Part shown: positions 1-8,224 of the stretch, one piece after another
Layout of the letters: every line of letters starts with the position of its first letter
Numbering within the stretch: position 1 is the first letter of the stretch
Source: Algoriphagus ratkowskyi
GTDB taxonomy: Bacteria > Bacteroidota > Bacteroidia > Cytophagales > Cyclobacteriaceae
NCBI RefSeq assembly: GCF_002150505.1
Contig: NZ_MSSV01000008.1
Coordinates: 242,760-306,759 of the forward strand
DNA: 64,000 nt
Direction of reading: 5' to 3'
Program-made: the position numbers and the translations under genes
Notes under the pieces: model-generated
Told to the model about the DNA's origin: nothing
The model's input: only the letters and a program-made list of their open reading frames with translations
The model's database searches: none

Positions 1-887
1 TCGAAGAACTCTTTGAAGAGTCAAACGCTCCTGAAGGAATATATACTAACCTATTCATCTCCGGAAAACGTGCATCAGCATTGGTTTCTGATAAAAGAAT
101 AAAAGGTGTTTCCTTAACGGGAAGTGAGGAAGCCGGTGCAAGTGTAGTCGTTGAAGCTGGAAAACATTTGAAGATGGTTGTGCTGGAGCTAGATGGTAAC
201 GATGTGTTCATTATAAAGGAAGATGCCGATATGGATAAAACAGTAGAATGGGCGGTCGTTGGCAGAATGAATAACAACTGTCAATGCTGTGTAGCCTCCA
301 AGCGGTTTATTGCTGTGGAAGCAATAGCCGGTGAGTTTATCCAAAAGTTTAAGGACAAGTTATCAAAAATGAAAGTTGGCGATCCCATGGATCCCGAAAC
401 AGAACTCGGCCCAATGAGTAGTGAAGAAACTGCAGTTCATTTAGCTGATCAGGTGAAACGGTCTGTGGATGTAGGAGCCAAAGTGCTCCTGGGAGGCAAA
501 CGTGCAAATCGTGAAGGTGCCTTCATGTAACCTACCATACTCCCCGATTTGAAGTCCGGCATTGCTGTATATCACGAAGAATTATTTGGCCCGATTGCAT
601 GCTTCTATTTGGTGAAAGACGAACAAGCAGCTATTGATCTGGCTAATGATTCTGATTTTGGTTTGGGCGGATCAGTGTTTACTCAGGAAATCGAACGTGG
701 TAAAAGAGTCGTGGATCAGATTGATACGGGTATAGTCTTTATCACCTCCCCTACCTAGACACAAGCCGATCTTCCTTTTGGAGGAACCAAGCAGTCTGGC
801 TTTGGACGTGAACTCTCAGAGTTGGGAATTCAGGGGTTTGTTAATAAGAAATTGATTCGTGTAAGTGGGCTGAATGATCCGTTTTAA
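1..887 (+). pseudogene. Succinate-semialdehyde dehydrogenase-like aldehyde dehydrogenase, 3' part, with two nonsense codons; runs off the left edge
   Basis: One reading frame (codons starting at base 3) is colinear with NAD(P)-dependent aldehyde dehydrogenases of the SSADH/Sad type. It shows the Rossmann region motif SLTGSE, the general-base region LELDGND, the catalytic Cys region NNNCQCCVASKR, and the C-terminal [19 protein letters not shown] block ending at TAA 885-887. The frame is cut by TAA at 528-530 and TAG at 756-758. Decayed copies of the same gene in this window keep GAA at the first site (MEPTIL, LEPTIL) and TGG at the second (HPTWTQ), so these are nonsense mutations, not frame errors. 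The enzyme family oxidises succinate semialdehyde to succinate. The N-terminal half lies outside the window. Sequencing error at both sites is possible but less likely, given the decay nearby. Confidence 0.85.
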
Positions 888-910
888 TTGTATATTACAA
901 GTACTGCCAT

Positions 911-930
911 CATCCGATAGCTATCGGATG
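911..930. repeat. Perfect 20-bp palindrome
   Basis: CATCCGATAGCTATCGGATG equals its own reverse complement. It sits about 25 bases after the end of the aldehyde dehydrogenase remnant and 60 bases before the next gene. It has no T-tract, so it is either a weak terminator hairpin or a member of a short palindromic repeat family. The core CCGATAGCTATCGG is, from memory, frequent in Cytophagales intergenic DNA; that part is not checked. Confidence 0.6.
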
Positions 931-990
931 CGGATAATCATACTATAAAATAGCGTCAACAAAATTCTATTAAATCTAAATCAAAGTAAA

Positions 991-1563
991 ATGAAAACTA
1001 TAGTAAAAACATTACTCGTTTTTAGTCTGATTGGCTCATTAATGAGTTGTAAATCCACCTTTAATGCTTACGAAACGATGGAAAATCTGGAAAACAGAAA
1101 TGCCCTTTATCAAGAGATCATTTCAAACCAGAGCCATTTCAGCGAATTTATCGATTTGGCACAACAGAATGAAGGTGCACAAAAGATAATGATGCAGAAC
1201 CATATGCAAATGATGGAATCTGGAAAGATGAAAACAATGATGGAGAAAAACCCTGAAATGAAACAGAAGATGGATTCGCATATGCAGAAAATGATGGAAA
1301 ATCCTGAAATGAAAGAAAAAATGCAGACGATGGTACTCGATAAAATGTTGGGAAGTTCCGAAGGAAGAAAGATGCTGATGCACAAAATGCATGAAAACAA
1401 AGAGATGCAAGGGGAAATGAAAGAAAAAATGAAAGAAAACCCTGCGATGATGGAAGAGATGATGGAAAAAATGATGGAGAATCCTGAAATGAAAGCAAAG
1501 ATGATGGAGAAGATGAAAGAGAAAGATAAGGGTATGAAGATGAAGAAAATGGATCACAATTAA
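991..1563 (+). CDS. Methionine-rich putative lipoprotein (190 aa)
   Basis: The N-terminus is a lipoprotein signal: a basic start, a hydrophobic stretch and a lipobox ending in LMSC, so the mature protein probably starts at Cys 20 and is membrane-anchored in the periplasm or outer membrane. From about residue 66 the protein becomes a charged helix-forming tract built of repeated units such as MMEKNPEMKQKM and MMENPEMKEKM. By my count about 39 of 190 residues are Met, mostly spaced with Lys and Glu. Met-rich periplasmic proteins often bind Cu(I) or Ag(I) or act as oxidant sinks; that role is inference. I do not recognise a named domain. Long open frames on the opposite strand here are a by-product of the skewed codon use. 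Confidence 0.8.
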   Translation: MKTIVKTLLVFSLIGSLMSCKSTFNAYETMENLENRNALYQEIISNQSHFSEFIDLAQQNEGAQKIMMQNHMQMMESGKMKTMMEKNPEMKQKMDSHMQKMMENPEMKEKMQTMVLDKMLGSSEGRKMLMHKMHENKEMQGEMKEKMKENPAMMEEMMEKMMENPEMKAKMMEKMKEKDKGMKMKKMDHN

Positions 1564-1582
1564 ACTGATAACATCAATAATA

Positions 1583-1719
1583 ATTTCATTATATAAAATA
1601 TCAATAGCTATAATATACGATGGTGATTATGGCTATATGGGACTGCACTTTGGCTTTTCGGCTTTCATATTTGTACTGGTACTTGTGTTAGGGACATTCT
1701 TTTTCAGGTCGCGTAAAAG
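1583..1719 (+). other. Spacer with a short hydrophobic remnant
   Basis: One frame, beginning near 1637, reads [19 protein letters not shown] followed by basic residues, like a single membrane segment. It then runs without a stop into the out-of-frame aldehyde dehydrogenase fragment that starts near 1720. I take it as the remains of a small membrane protein gene cut by the rearrangement, not a working gene. Confidence 0.35.
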
Positions 1720-1874
1720 AAGTCTTTATCAACCACCCTACTTGGACACAAGCCGATCTTCCATTTGGAGTAACCAAGCAGTCAGTCTTTGGACGTGAAC
1801 TCTCTGAGTTGGGAATTCAGGAGTATTTGAATAAGAAACTGATTCGGGTAAGTGAACTGGATGATCTGTTTTAA
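1720..1874 (+). pseudogene. Aldehyde dehydrogenase 3'-end fragment, copy 2
   Basis: In one frame this reads [16 protein letters not shown], then [15 protein letters not shown], and ends at TAA 1872-1874, colinear with the last ~50 codons of the remnant at bases 735-887. Nucleotide identity is high by eye, with scattered substitutions (for example GGA GGA to GGA GTA in the Gly pair). It keeps TGG where the first copy has TAG. There is no start codon and no upstream coding sequence, so only a fragment is present. Confidence 0.85.
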
Positions 1875-1966
1875 CACGCAGCTCTGTAACGATAGTGGAG
1901 ATCACTACTGGTACTCATTAAGGCCTAGAACCAAAAGGAAATTTTAACGCTATAAAAAAATTAAAC

Positions 1967-2107
1967 ATGAAAAAAATAACAGCAATCATCTTAATTATTC
2001 TGGCTCTCGTAATGTTCTACCTTTCTTATAAAATTGGAGGCTTACCGCCTGCCATTACAGGTCTGGGTTTTATTGCAATTGCTGTTGTTTTCTTAAATGA
2101 GAAATGA
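1967..2107 (+). CDS. Small membrane protein (46 aa)
   Basis: ATG at 1967 opens a 46-codon frame ending at TGA 2105-2107. The product has two hydrophobic stretches separated by a short polar turn (residues about 3-19 and 28-42, with YKIGGLPPA between), like the tiny two-helix proteins common in Bacteroidota stress clusters. The stop overlaps the start of the oxidoreductase frame at 2104, which suggests translational coupling. Function is unknown. Confidence 0.6.
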   Translation: MKKITAIILIILALVMFYLSYKIGGLPPAITGLGFIAIAVVFLNEK

Positions 2108-3112
2108 AAATTATGAACAAAACAATCCTATTAAATAAAAGGCCAGATGGCAAACCAACACTTAATGATTTTAAAATTATTAGTGAAGAAGCGCCAATTC
2201 CCAAAGATGGTGAGGTACTATTAAAAACAGTGTATGTTTCTGTCGATCCTTATTTGCGCGGCAGAATGAATGATGCTAAATCTTATGTTCCACCATTTGA
2301 ATTGAATAAACCCATACAATCGGGCATCATTGCCGAGGTGATGGAAAGTAAACAAGCCAATTTCAAAAAAGGTGACTTTGTCTCAGGCATTTTGGATTGG
2401 AAGGAATATCAAACTTCCAATGGGAAGGGTTTAGTTAGCTAAAGTCGATAAAACGGAAGCTAAATTATCCAACTATTTGGGGATTTTAGGAATGACCGGG
2501 CTTACCGCATATTTAGGTTTGACTGAAATCGGACTACCAAAGAAAGGTGAAACACTTGTGGTTTCCGGGGCCGCTGGTGCCGTTGGATCAGTGGTAGGTC
2601 AGGTTGGGAAATTGCTAGGCTGCAAAGTGGTTGGCATCACGGGCAGTGATGAAAAAGTAACACTGCTTAAATCAAAGTTCAAATTCGATGAAGCCATCAA
2701 TTATAAAACAACGCCTAATTTAAGAGATGCGGTCAAAAGTACCTGCCCTAAAGGGGTAGATATTTACTTTGACAATGTTGGTGGGGAGATTTCAGATGCT
2801 GTTTTAGCAAACATCAATCAGTATGCAAGACTGCCAGTTTGTGGTGCCATCTCGCTTTACAACAAAACGGAGGTTCCCGTTGGCCCTAGATTGCAGCCCA
2901 TCATTCTAACTAAAAGTGCTACCATGCGCGGGTTCATCGTTAGCGATTTTTCAGAAAAATTTTTGACAGCTATAAAACAATTAAGCACTTGGCTCAACGA
3001 AGACAAACTGACGTTTAGTGAAACGATAGTAGAGGGATTCGATAATATTCCACAGGCATTTATTGATTTATTCGATGGAAAAAATGAAGGAAAAATGATC
3101 GTCTGTATTTAA
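2104..3112 (+). pseudogene. MDR-family NADP-dependent oxidoreductase (YncB/CurA type), frameshifted
   Basis: Bases 2104-2442 encode the N-terminal part (VDPYLRGRMND, GDFVSGILDW), and bases 2441-3112 in another frame encode the rest: the nucleotide-binding motif SGAAGAVGSVVGQVGK, DIYFDNVGG, and a normal C-terminus EGKMIVCI. Together they match the roughly 335-residue zinc-independent medium-chain dehydrogenase/reductase family that reduces double bonds of enones and similar substrates. The break lies at a tandem TTAG-TTAG at 2431-2438. Removing one TTAG restores GLAKVDK and a single open frame. It is either a recently broken gene, a sequencing artefact or, less likely, a phase-variable one. 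Confidence 0.85.
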
Positions 3113-3128
3113 CAAAAACAAAAAAACT

Positions 3129-3194
3129 ATGAACGTATTAATGGTCATAACCTCCCACAGCGATTTGGGAAATACCGGAGAATTCGTCTCTTGA
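3129..3194 (+). pseudogene. N-terminal remnant of a DJ-1/PfpI family gene
   Basis: ATG 3129 is followed by NVLMVITSHSDLGNTGEF and then a TGA at 3192. The peptide matches the start of the type 1 glutamine amidotransferase-like DJ-1/PfpI proteins (VLMVxTSHxxLGNTG), which are glyoxalase or deglycase-type stress proteins. The reading frame ends where a scrambled aldehyde dehydrogenase fragment begins, so about 90% of the gene is lost. Confidence 0.6.
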
Positions 3195-3219
3195 CACGGT
3201 AAAGCTTGAAATGCTAATA

Positions 3220-3369
3220 GAAAGCTGTAGATGAAGGTGCCACAAGGTGCTCTTGGGAGGCAAACCTACAAATCGTGAAGGTGCCTATATGGAACCTACC
3301 ATACTCACTGATCTGAAGCCCGGCATTTCTGTCTATCTCCGTGTTAGTGATCTGAATCATCCGTTTTAA
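3220..3369 (+). pseudogene. Aldehyde dehydrogenase fragment, copy 3, with internal deletion
   Basis: The segment aligns with bases 468-580 of the first copy (KVLLGGK, NREGAYMEPTIL, DLKPGISVY) and then jumps to the extreme 3' end (RVSDLNHPF, TAA 3367-3369). About 90 codons between these are deleted. The codon for Glu in MEPTIL is intact here. It cannot encode a functional protein. Confidence 0.8.
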
Positions 3370-3477
3370 CACGGATTAATTAATAAAACTTTGTAAGGAG
3401 CCTAAAGTGCACTAACAGTAAACAAATGCATGATAGAGTCTCATTTTAAAAAACAACTCACAATAAATACTAATAAG

Positions 3478-4638
3478 ATGTCAATACAATCAGTCACACA
3501 AGAAGTACTTAATAAACTGCTGTCTGCTACAGAAGCACCATGCATCTCCCTTTACATGCCCACCCATCGGACGCATCCTGAAAATAAGCAGGATTTGATT
3601 CGATACAAAAATTTACTCAAGCAAGTCAGGGAGTCGGTAACTGAAAAATATCCTACTGCCGACAATGATAAGTTATTAGCACCTTTTGAAGCACTTGCCA
3701 TGGATCAGGAATATTGGAATCATGCTGGCGATGGCCTTGCGGTGTTGGGTTCTTCCGAACATTTCGAAGTGATTCGCTTGCAGCTTCCTGTTGAAGCTCT
3801 GGTGATGGTAGCCGACAGCTTCCACACCAAACCGCTGCGTAATATTCTGCAGTCAAAAGATCGTTATCATGTGCTGGCGCTAACCCTGGATGACATCCAT
3901 CTTTATGAAGGCAATAGGTATTCACTCCATGAAATCGATCTTCCCGATGATTTTCCAAAAACAATAGAAGCAGCACTGGGCAAGGAATTAACGGAGAAAC
4001 ATTCTACCGTAGCCTCTTATGGTGGCGTAAGTGGCAATAGCACAAATATGCATCACGGACAAGGCGGTAAAAAAGAGGAAATAGACAATGATGCGGAACG
4101 GTTTTTCCGTGTGGTATCCAATGATGTTTATGAGCGTTACTCAAACCCTGAAGGGATACCCTTGATCCTCGCCACCTTGCCCGAACATCATTCTCTTTAT
4201 AAGGAGGTAGATAAAAATCCATTTTTGCTGCCGAAAGGAATTGACATCAATCCCCAGGCTGTTTCAATAGAAAAGCTGACGGAACTATCGTGGGAAGTGA
4301 TGCAACCGGTATATCTAAAACAACTGGAGACACTATCAGAAAAATACAATCAGGTAAAGTCCAAAGGCTTAGGTAGCGATAGCATGGATGAGGTGCTGGA
4401 AGCCGCGGAATCCGGCAGAGTAGAAACGATTCTTTTGGAATCACATCGGGTCATTGCCGACAGGTTAAGAAATAAAGAAACAGGCACGTATGAAATGGCT
4501 GATTCAACGCAACCAGTATTAGACGATCAACTGGATGACTTAGGTGAATTGGTCCAGAAAATGGGCGGTACGGTCGTGATCATACCCAAAGAGCAAATGC
4601 CCTCGCAAACAGGAATTGCAGCCATATTCCGTTACTAA
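3478..4638 (+). CDS. Bacterial eRF1-like protein, probably baeRF family 3 (386 aa)
   Basis: The N-terminal segment (ISLYMPTHRTHPENKQD) and C-terminal segment (GGTVVIIPKEQM, GIAAIFRY) fit the bacterial archaeo-eukaryotic release factor (baeRF) proteins, which resemble eRF1 and are thought to act in ribosome rescue or as a response to translation stress. A loop HHGQGGKKEEID at about residues 192-203 sits where eRF1 carries its GGQ-like catalytic loop, and is followed by the family-like FFRVV segment. I place the start at ATG 3478; an in-frame ATG at 3430 would add 16 residues that look untypical. A ribosome hibernation gene follows 30 bases downstream, consistent with a joint role. The family assignment is from memory of motifs, the function is inferred. 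Confidence 0.65.
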   Translation: MSIQSVTQEVLNKLLSATEAPCISLYMPTHRTHPENKQDLIRYKNLLKQVRESVTEKYPTADNDKLLAPFEALAMDQEYWNHAGDGLAVLGSSEHFEVIRLQLPVEALVMVADSFHTKPLRNILQSKDRYHVLALTLDDIHLYEGNRYSLHEIDLPDDFPKTIEAALGKELTEKHSTVASYGGVSGNSTNMHHGQGGKKEEIDNDAERFFRVVSNDVYERYSNPEGIPLILATLPEHHSLYKEVDKNPFLLPKGIDINPQAVSIEKLTELSWEVMQPVYLKQLETLSEKYNQVKSKGLGSDSMDEVLEAAESGRVETILLESHRVIADRLRNKETGTYEMADSTQPVLDDQLDDLGELVQKMGGTVVIIPKEQMPSQTGIAAIFRY

Positions 4639-4668
4639 TTCATAGTCATCATTACTAAAATAAAAAAC

Positions 4669-4983
4669 ATGATTATTCAATTTAACACAGACAAAAACAT
4701 CAACGGAACCGAAGAGTTTACGGCTTCCTATATCGCCCAAATAGAAGGTGAACTAAGCAAGTATAGTAATCAGATTACACGTATCGAGGTACATCTTAGC
4801 GATGAAGATGGTAACAATAATGGATTAAACGCCATGCGATGTATGATTGAAGCCCGAGTCGAGGGTCGCCAACCCATTGCAGTTACCGATCAGGCAGACA
4901 CCCTTGATGAGGCCGTTTCGGGCGCAATTGATAAGTTGACTACCTCACTAAACACCATAATGGGACGGTTGAGTAATCATTAA
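4669..4983 (+). CDS. HPF/RaiA-family ribosome-associated protein (104 aa)
   Basis: The whole protein matches the short HPF/RaiA-like family: IQFNTDKNI at the N-terminus, ITRIEVHLSDEDG in the middle and the basic stretch CMIEARVEGRQPIAVT, with a final helix LDEAVSGAIDKL. Such proteins bind the 30S subunit in the mRNA/tRNA channel and idle or protect ribosomes under stress. There is no long C-terminal dimerisation domain, so it is the short form. It follows the baeRF-like gene closely on the same strand and is probably co-transcribed. Confidence 0.8.
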   Translation: MIIQFNTDKNINGTEEFTASYIAQIEGELSKYSNQITRIEVHLSDEDGNNNGLNAMRCMIEARVEGRQPIAVTDQADTLDEAVSGAIDKLTTSLNTIMGRLSNH

Positions 4984-5067
4984 GTGAAAGATAAAGGAGG
5001 TGGAACAAGCTCACAAAAATGAATACATCTAGAACTAAAACTAACCAATATGATGCATGATAGCACT

Positions 5068-5148
5068 TGGAATTGGGGAATGGGTGAATTCAGGAGTTTG
5101 TGAATAAAAAGCTCCTTCGCCTATGTGGTTTGAATGATTCGTTTTTAA
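5068..5148 (+). pseudogene. Aldehyde dehydrogenase 3'-end fragment, copy 4
   Basis: About 80 bases match the last 26 codons of the aldehyde dehydrogenase gene (IQEFVNKKLLRL, GLNDSF). A short insertion near 5080 breaks the frame, and one extra T lies before the old stop. It is a dead fragment between the HPF-like gene and the PRC-barrel gene. Confidence 0.75.
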
Positions 5149-5240
5149 TACCTCTATATACTCACAATACCATAAGTAATTCTAAAAAAACGGATTTCGA
5201 ATTTATTATTGATATAAACAGCATATAAAAAATACATATT

Positions 5241-6008
5241 ATGAGACAACGACTTGAAAATCTAATTGGTTTTACCATAGGTGCTACAGATGGAGAGGTA
5301 GGAAAAGTAAAAGAATTTTATTTTGACGATAAGACCTGGACGATACGGTATTTAGTGGTAGAGACAGGAAACTGGCTATTCGGCAGAAAGATATTGTTGG
5401 CGCCAGAAGCATTGCTTACGCCTAATTGGGACGAGCAGATTTTTCCTGTAAATCTCACAATGGAACAAATTAAAAGCAGCCCTGAAATTGATACAGATAT
5501 GCCGGTGTCACGACAGCAAGAAATGGAACTACATGGTTATTATTCATGGAATACCTATTGGGGTGGCGGTTTAATGGGAGGCGGCATGGGTACTACAGGA
5601 ATGATGATTCAATCGACCTTGCCACTCAGACAAGCTATTCATAATGAGGCAAATTCGGATGGCAAAGAAAATCATGAAGACCCACACTTAAGAAGCACAG
5701 ATAAGGTGAAGGGTTATACTATTCAAGCTACAGACGGTGAGATTGGGGAGGTGGAAGATTTCATAATCGATAATCAAACCTGGGCAATTGATTTTATGGA
5801 AGTTGATACCGGGAATTGGTTTCCGGGAAAAAAGGTCTTGATATCTCCAAATTGGATCAGGGAAATAAACTGGAAAACTTCTTCAGTGATTGTAAATGCC
5901 ACTAAAGAGCAAGTGAAAAACAGCCCAGAATATTTTCCAGACCATGAGATAAGCGATTCTTATGTATCCAATCTTGAGGACTATTATAAAGAATCTGTAA
6001 CACATTGA
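5241..6008 (+). CDS. Protein with two PRC-barrel domains (255 aa)
   Basis: Two homologous halves are visible. Residues about 5-85 contain LIGFTIGATDGEVGKVKEFYFD and the later TGNWLFGRKILL. Residues about 155-235 contain VKGYTIQATDGEIGEVEDF and DTGNWFPGKKVLI. This is the PRC-barrel fold as found in photosystem reaction centre H subunits and RimM, and it is common in bacterial stress clusters as a small protein- or RNA-interaction module. A Gly/Met-rich linker (WGGGLMGGGMGTTGMM) joins the halves. No signal peptide, so probably cytoplasmic. A second PRC-barrel gene lies at 10027. Confidence 0.85.
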   Translation: MRQRLENLIGFTIGATDGEVGKVKEFYFDDKTWTIRYLVVETGNWLFGRKILLAPEALLTPNWDEQIFPVNLTMEQIKSSPEIDTDMPVSRQQEMELHGYYSWNTYWGGGLMGGGMGTTGMMIQSTLPLRQAIHNEANSDGKENHEDPHLRSTDKVKGYTIQATDGEIGEVEDFIIDNQTWAIDFMEVDTGNWFPGKKVLISPNWIREINWKTSSVIVNATKEQVKNSPEYFPDHEISDSYVSNLEDYYKESVTH

Positions 6009-6201
6009 TAATCTTCTGAAGAACATTTATTTACCCTATTCTTCATGTTCAAAACTAATCCAACATGAGCTTCTTGTAAATCAATGGTCAAGCCACTCAT
6101 TGTGATGTATTCATTACACCGTGCTGAATAAAGTAAGGTTTTTCAATTTCAGTTTCAAGCTAAATCACGCTATAACGGATTAACATTCAAATTATAAACA
6201 C

Positions 6202-7701
6202 ATGAAAAATAACTTTTTATTGATCATTGCAACAATGTTTATTGGTATGCAAAGTTGCTTGGCTGGCTATTCTGTTGAAAACAGTCGCGCTGAAAAATTT
6301 GCAAAGGATACAATTCCTCAATCCTTGTCGAACGATAGTATTCATTACAATAAATCACAAAATGCATTTGGAGATTTTGTCACGGCATCGAGGGCAATTA
6401 CGCCATCAGTAGTGCATATTAAAACGATTTACGAAGGGTCAGAAACGTCCGGAAATTCCGGACAGCAATTTAATGGGATACCTGGCAAAAGCAGTTTTGC
6501 AATGGGCTCAGGTTCTGGGATAATAATTGAAGCAGATGGTTATATCGCTACAAATAATCATGTTGTAGAAAATGCTGTTGAGATTGAAGTTATACTTCCC
6601 GATAAAAGAATATTCACCGCTACATTAGTTGGCCTTGATCCAAATACAGATCTGGCATTATTAAAAGTAAATGCTACGGGGCTTCCAGCAGTAAAATTTG
6701 GAAATTCTGATATTGTAGAAATAGGCGAATGGGTATTGGCAGTTGGTTACCCTTTCTCGCTCAATACAACGGTTACGGCTGGAATTGTGAGCGCAAAAGC
6801 AAGAAGCATCGGAATTATTAACCGACCGGGTAATAATAGTGACGGTAATTCTCCAAACATGAACACGGCAGTTGAATCCTTTATTCAAACTGACGCAGCT
6901 ATTAATCCTGGAAATAGCGGTGGGGCACTGGTGAATTTAAATGGTGAATTAATCGGAATTAACAGTGCTATTGCTTCGCAGACCGGTAGCTACTCAGGCT
7001 ATGGCTTTGCAATTCCTGTTAATCTTGCTAAAAAAATTCTAGACGATTTAAAAAAGTATGGCACAGTAAAACGAGGTATACTAGGTGTGTCATTTCCCGC
7101 TCCTATTGCAGAAGATCAATTTTTTAAGCAAGAGGGACTTGATCCGGCAAAAGTAAAAGGAGTTTATATAACGAGTGTGCTAAGAGAAAGTGCAGCAGAA
7201 GCATCGGGATTGCAGGAAGGTGATATAATTCAAAGTATTGATGGGATACAAATGACTTCATCAACGGAATTTTCCGAAAGAATCGCAAGGCATAAACCAG
7301 GCGATGTTATTAAACTGGATTATTTACGAAAAGGTACTACATATACTACTTCCGTTACCTTAAAAGGAGATGAATCGGTAAAAACTGCAACTAACTTAAA
7401 TGAATCTCTTGAAACTATACACAATAAACTAGGAGCTGATTTTACATCGCTAACGAGAGATCAGAAACAACAATTAAATCTGAATTCAGGTGTCATCGTA
7501 ACGGATGTTCGAAGAGGAGGTTTTTTTGAACAGATCGGAATTCCCAAGAACACGATAATCGTCTTCATCAATGGAAAGCCGGTTGATAACTCTAAAGAGA
7601 TTGATACAGCTTTGCTTTCAGCACAAAATGGAATCATTCAAATACTCGCTATTGCACCTGATGGCTCCAGGGTGGTATTCAATTTTTCGCTTGGGACTTA
7701 A
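6202..7701 (+). CDS. HtrA/DegP-like periplasmic serine protease with two PDZ domains (499 aa)
   Basis: An N-terminal secretion signal (residues 1-22, possibly lipobox-like around MQSC) is followed by a trypsin-like domain. Its catalytic triad is readable: His 120 (TNNHVVENA), Asp 150 (NTDLALLKV) and Ser 239 in GNSGGALVN. Two PDZ domains follow, around residues 290-395 (GVYITSVL, GLQEGDIIQSIDG) and 410-499 (GVIVTDVRRGG, INGKPV). HtrA proteases degrade or chaperone misfolded envelope proteins. The setting among stress genes fits that role. Length and triad are normal, so the gene is probably functional. Confidence 0.9.
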   Translation: MKNNFLLIIATMFIGMQSCLAGYSVENSRAEKFAKDTIPQSLSNDSIHYNKSQNAFGDFVTASRAITPSVVHIKTIYEGSETSGNSGQQFNGIPGKSSFAMGSGSGIIIEADGYIATNNHVVENAVEIEVILPDKRIFTATLVGLDPNTDLALLKVNATGLPAVKFGNSDIVEIGEWVLAVGYPFSLNTTVTAGIVSAKARSIGIINRPGNNSDGNSPNMNTAVESFIQTDAAINPGNSGGALVNLNGELIGINSAIASQTGSYSGYGFAIPVNLAKKILDDLKKYGTVKRGILGVSFPAPIAEDQFFKQEGLDPAKVKGVYITSVLRESAAEASGLQEGDIIQSIDGIQMTSSTEFSERIARHKPGDVIKLDYLRKGTTYTTSVTLKGDESVKTATNLNESLETIHNKLGADFTSLTRDQKQQLNLNSGVIVTDVRRGGFFEQIGIPKNTIIVFINGKPVDNSKEIDTALLSAQNGIIQILAIAPDGSRVVFNFSLGT

Positions 7702-7980
7702 AGTAAATACTTTACATTGTATTGAAATTATTTAATACAATGATAAGTATCTAAACATAATTGAATGAAGGAAAATGAAATCAATAATAATTGATAATCA
7801 GTAGCTTGTCAGGCATTGTTAATGTTTACAAGGTGGAGGCGAGAAAAATAAAAAAAAGGGCGATGGTGGAGAATAATAAAAAGCGGCTTTAGAAAGAATT
7901 AACAAATGGCTAATGTGTGAATTATGTAACTTAATAGTGGGATTATGTAACACAATATATCGTGTTAAGACTTAACTTAC
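7702..7980. other. Non-coding stretch, no gene seen
   Basis: The 280 bases after the HtrA-like gene have no convincing open frame. Around 7830-7880 one frame reads GGGEKNKKKGDGGE then stop, which looks like the low-complexity tail of a lost gene. Otherwise the stretch is AT-rich with no recognisable RNA or hairpin. Confidence 0.4.
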
Positions 7981-8029
7981 TATATCAAATTTAAACGGTC
8001 ATAATACTATCAAAAAACTAATTATAATA
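7981..8029 (+). repeat. Leader-like repeat, copy A
   Basis: This 49-base segment (from TATATCAAATTTAAAC to CTAATTATAATA) matches 9018-9066 with about five mismatches. In copy B it directly precedes the small membrane protein at 9084. Here it precedes a decayed coding remnant. It may be a promoter/5' leader that was duplicated together with its gene. Confidence 0.7.
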
Positions 8030-8037
8030 TATGGATA

Positions 8038-8190
8038 TACGGAATGATTACAGTACCCTTATTTCCTTTGCTTTACCAGACGGGTGATAGGTGTACGATG
8101 ACCGGTGTGACGCAAACTCAGGTTTAAACTCAAATTATAAGTGCTTAATGCCTTTACTGGCAAAGTAGCGTACACTCATAAAATAGAAAT
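8038..8190 (+). pseudogene. Decayed C-terminal remnant of an unidentified protein, copy A
   Basis: The segment is colinear with 10681-10830. Shared blocks include the codons for RND near the start, a GCTTTA...GACGG block (8070), a GACCGGTG block (8099) and a TACTGGCA...CATAAAA block at the end (8155-8185). The best frame reads RNDYSTLISFALPDG and then stops. No function recognised. Confidence 0.5.
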
Positions 8191-8224
8191 ACAAAAATAA
8201 ATAATTAATACTAAAATCAATATT

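Noticed and set aside
528..758. Stop-codon recoding (read-through) in the aldehyde dehydrogenase
   Set aside because: Other copies keep normal sense codons at the same sites, and the island has many other decayed genes, so simple nonsense mutation is the better explanation.
1110..1557. Three overlapping minus-strand open frames of 96-144 codons opposite the Met-rich gene
   Set aside because: They arise because the plus-strand gene uses ATG, GAA and AAA codons, whose complements are open. Their Phe/His/Ser-rich products are mirror images of Met/Lys/Glu composition.
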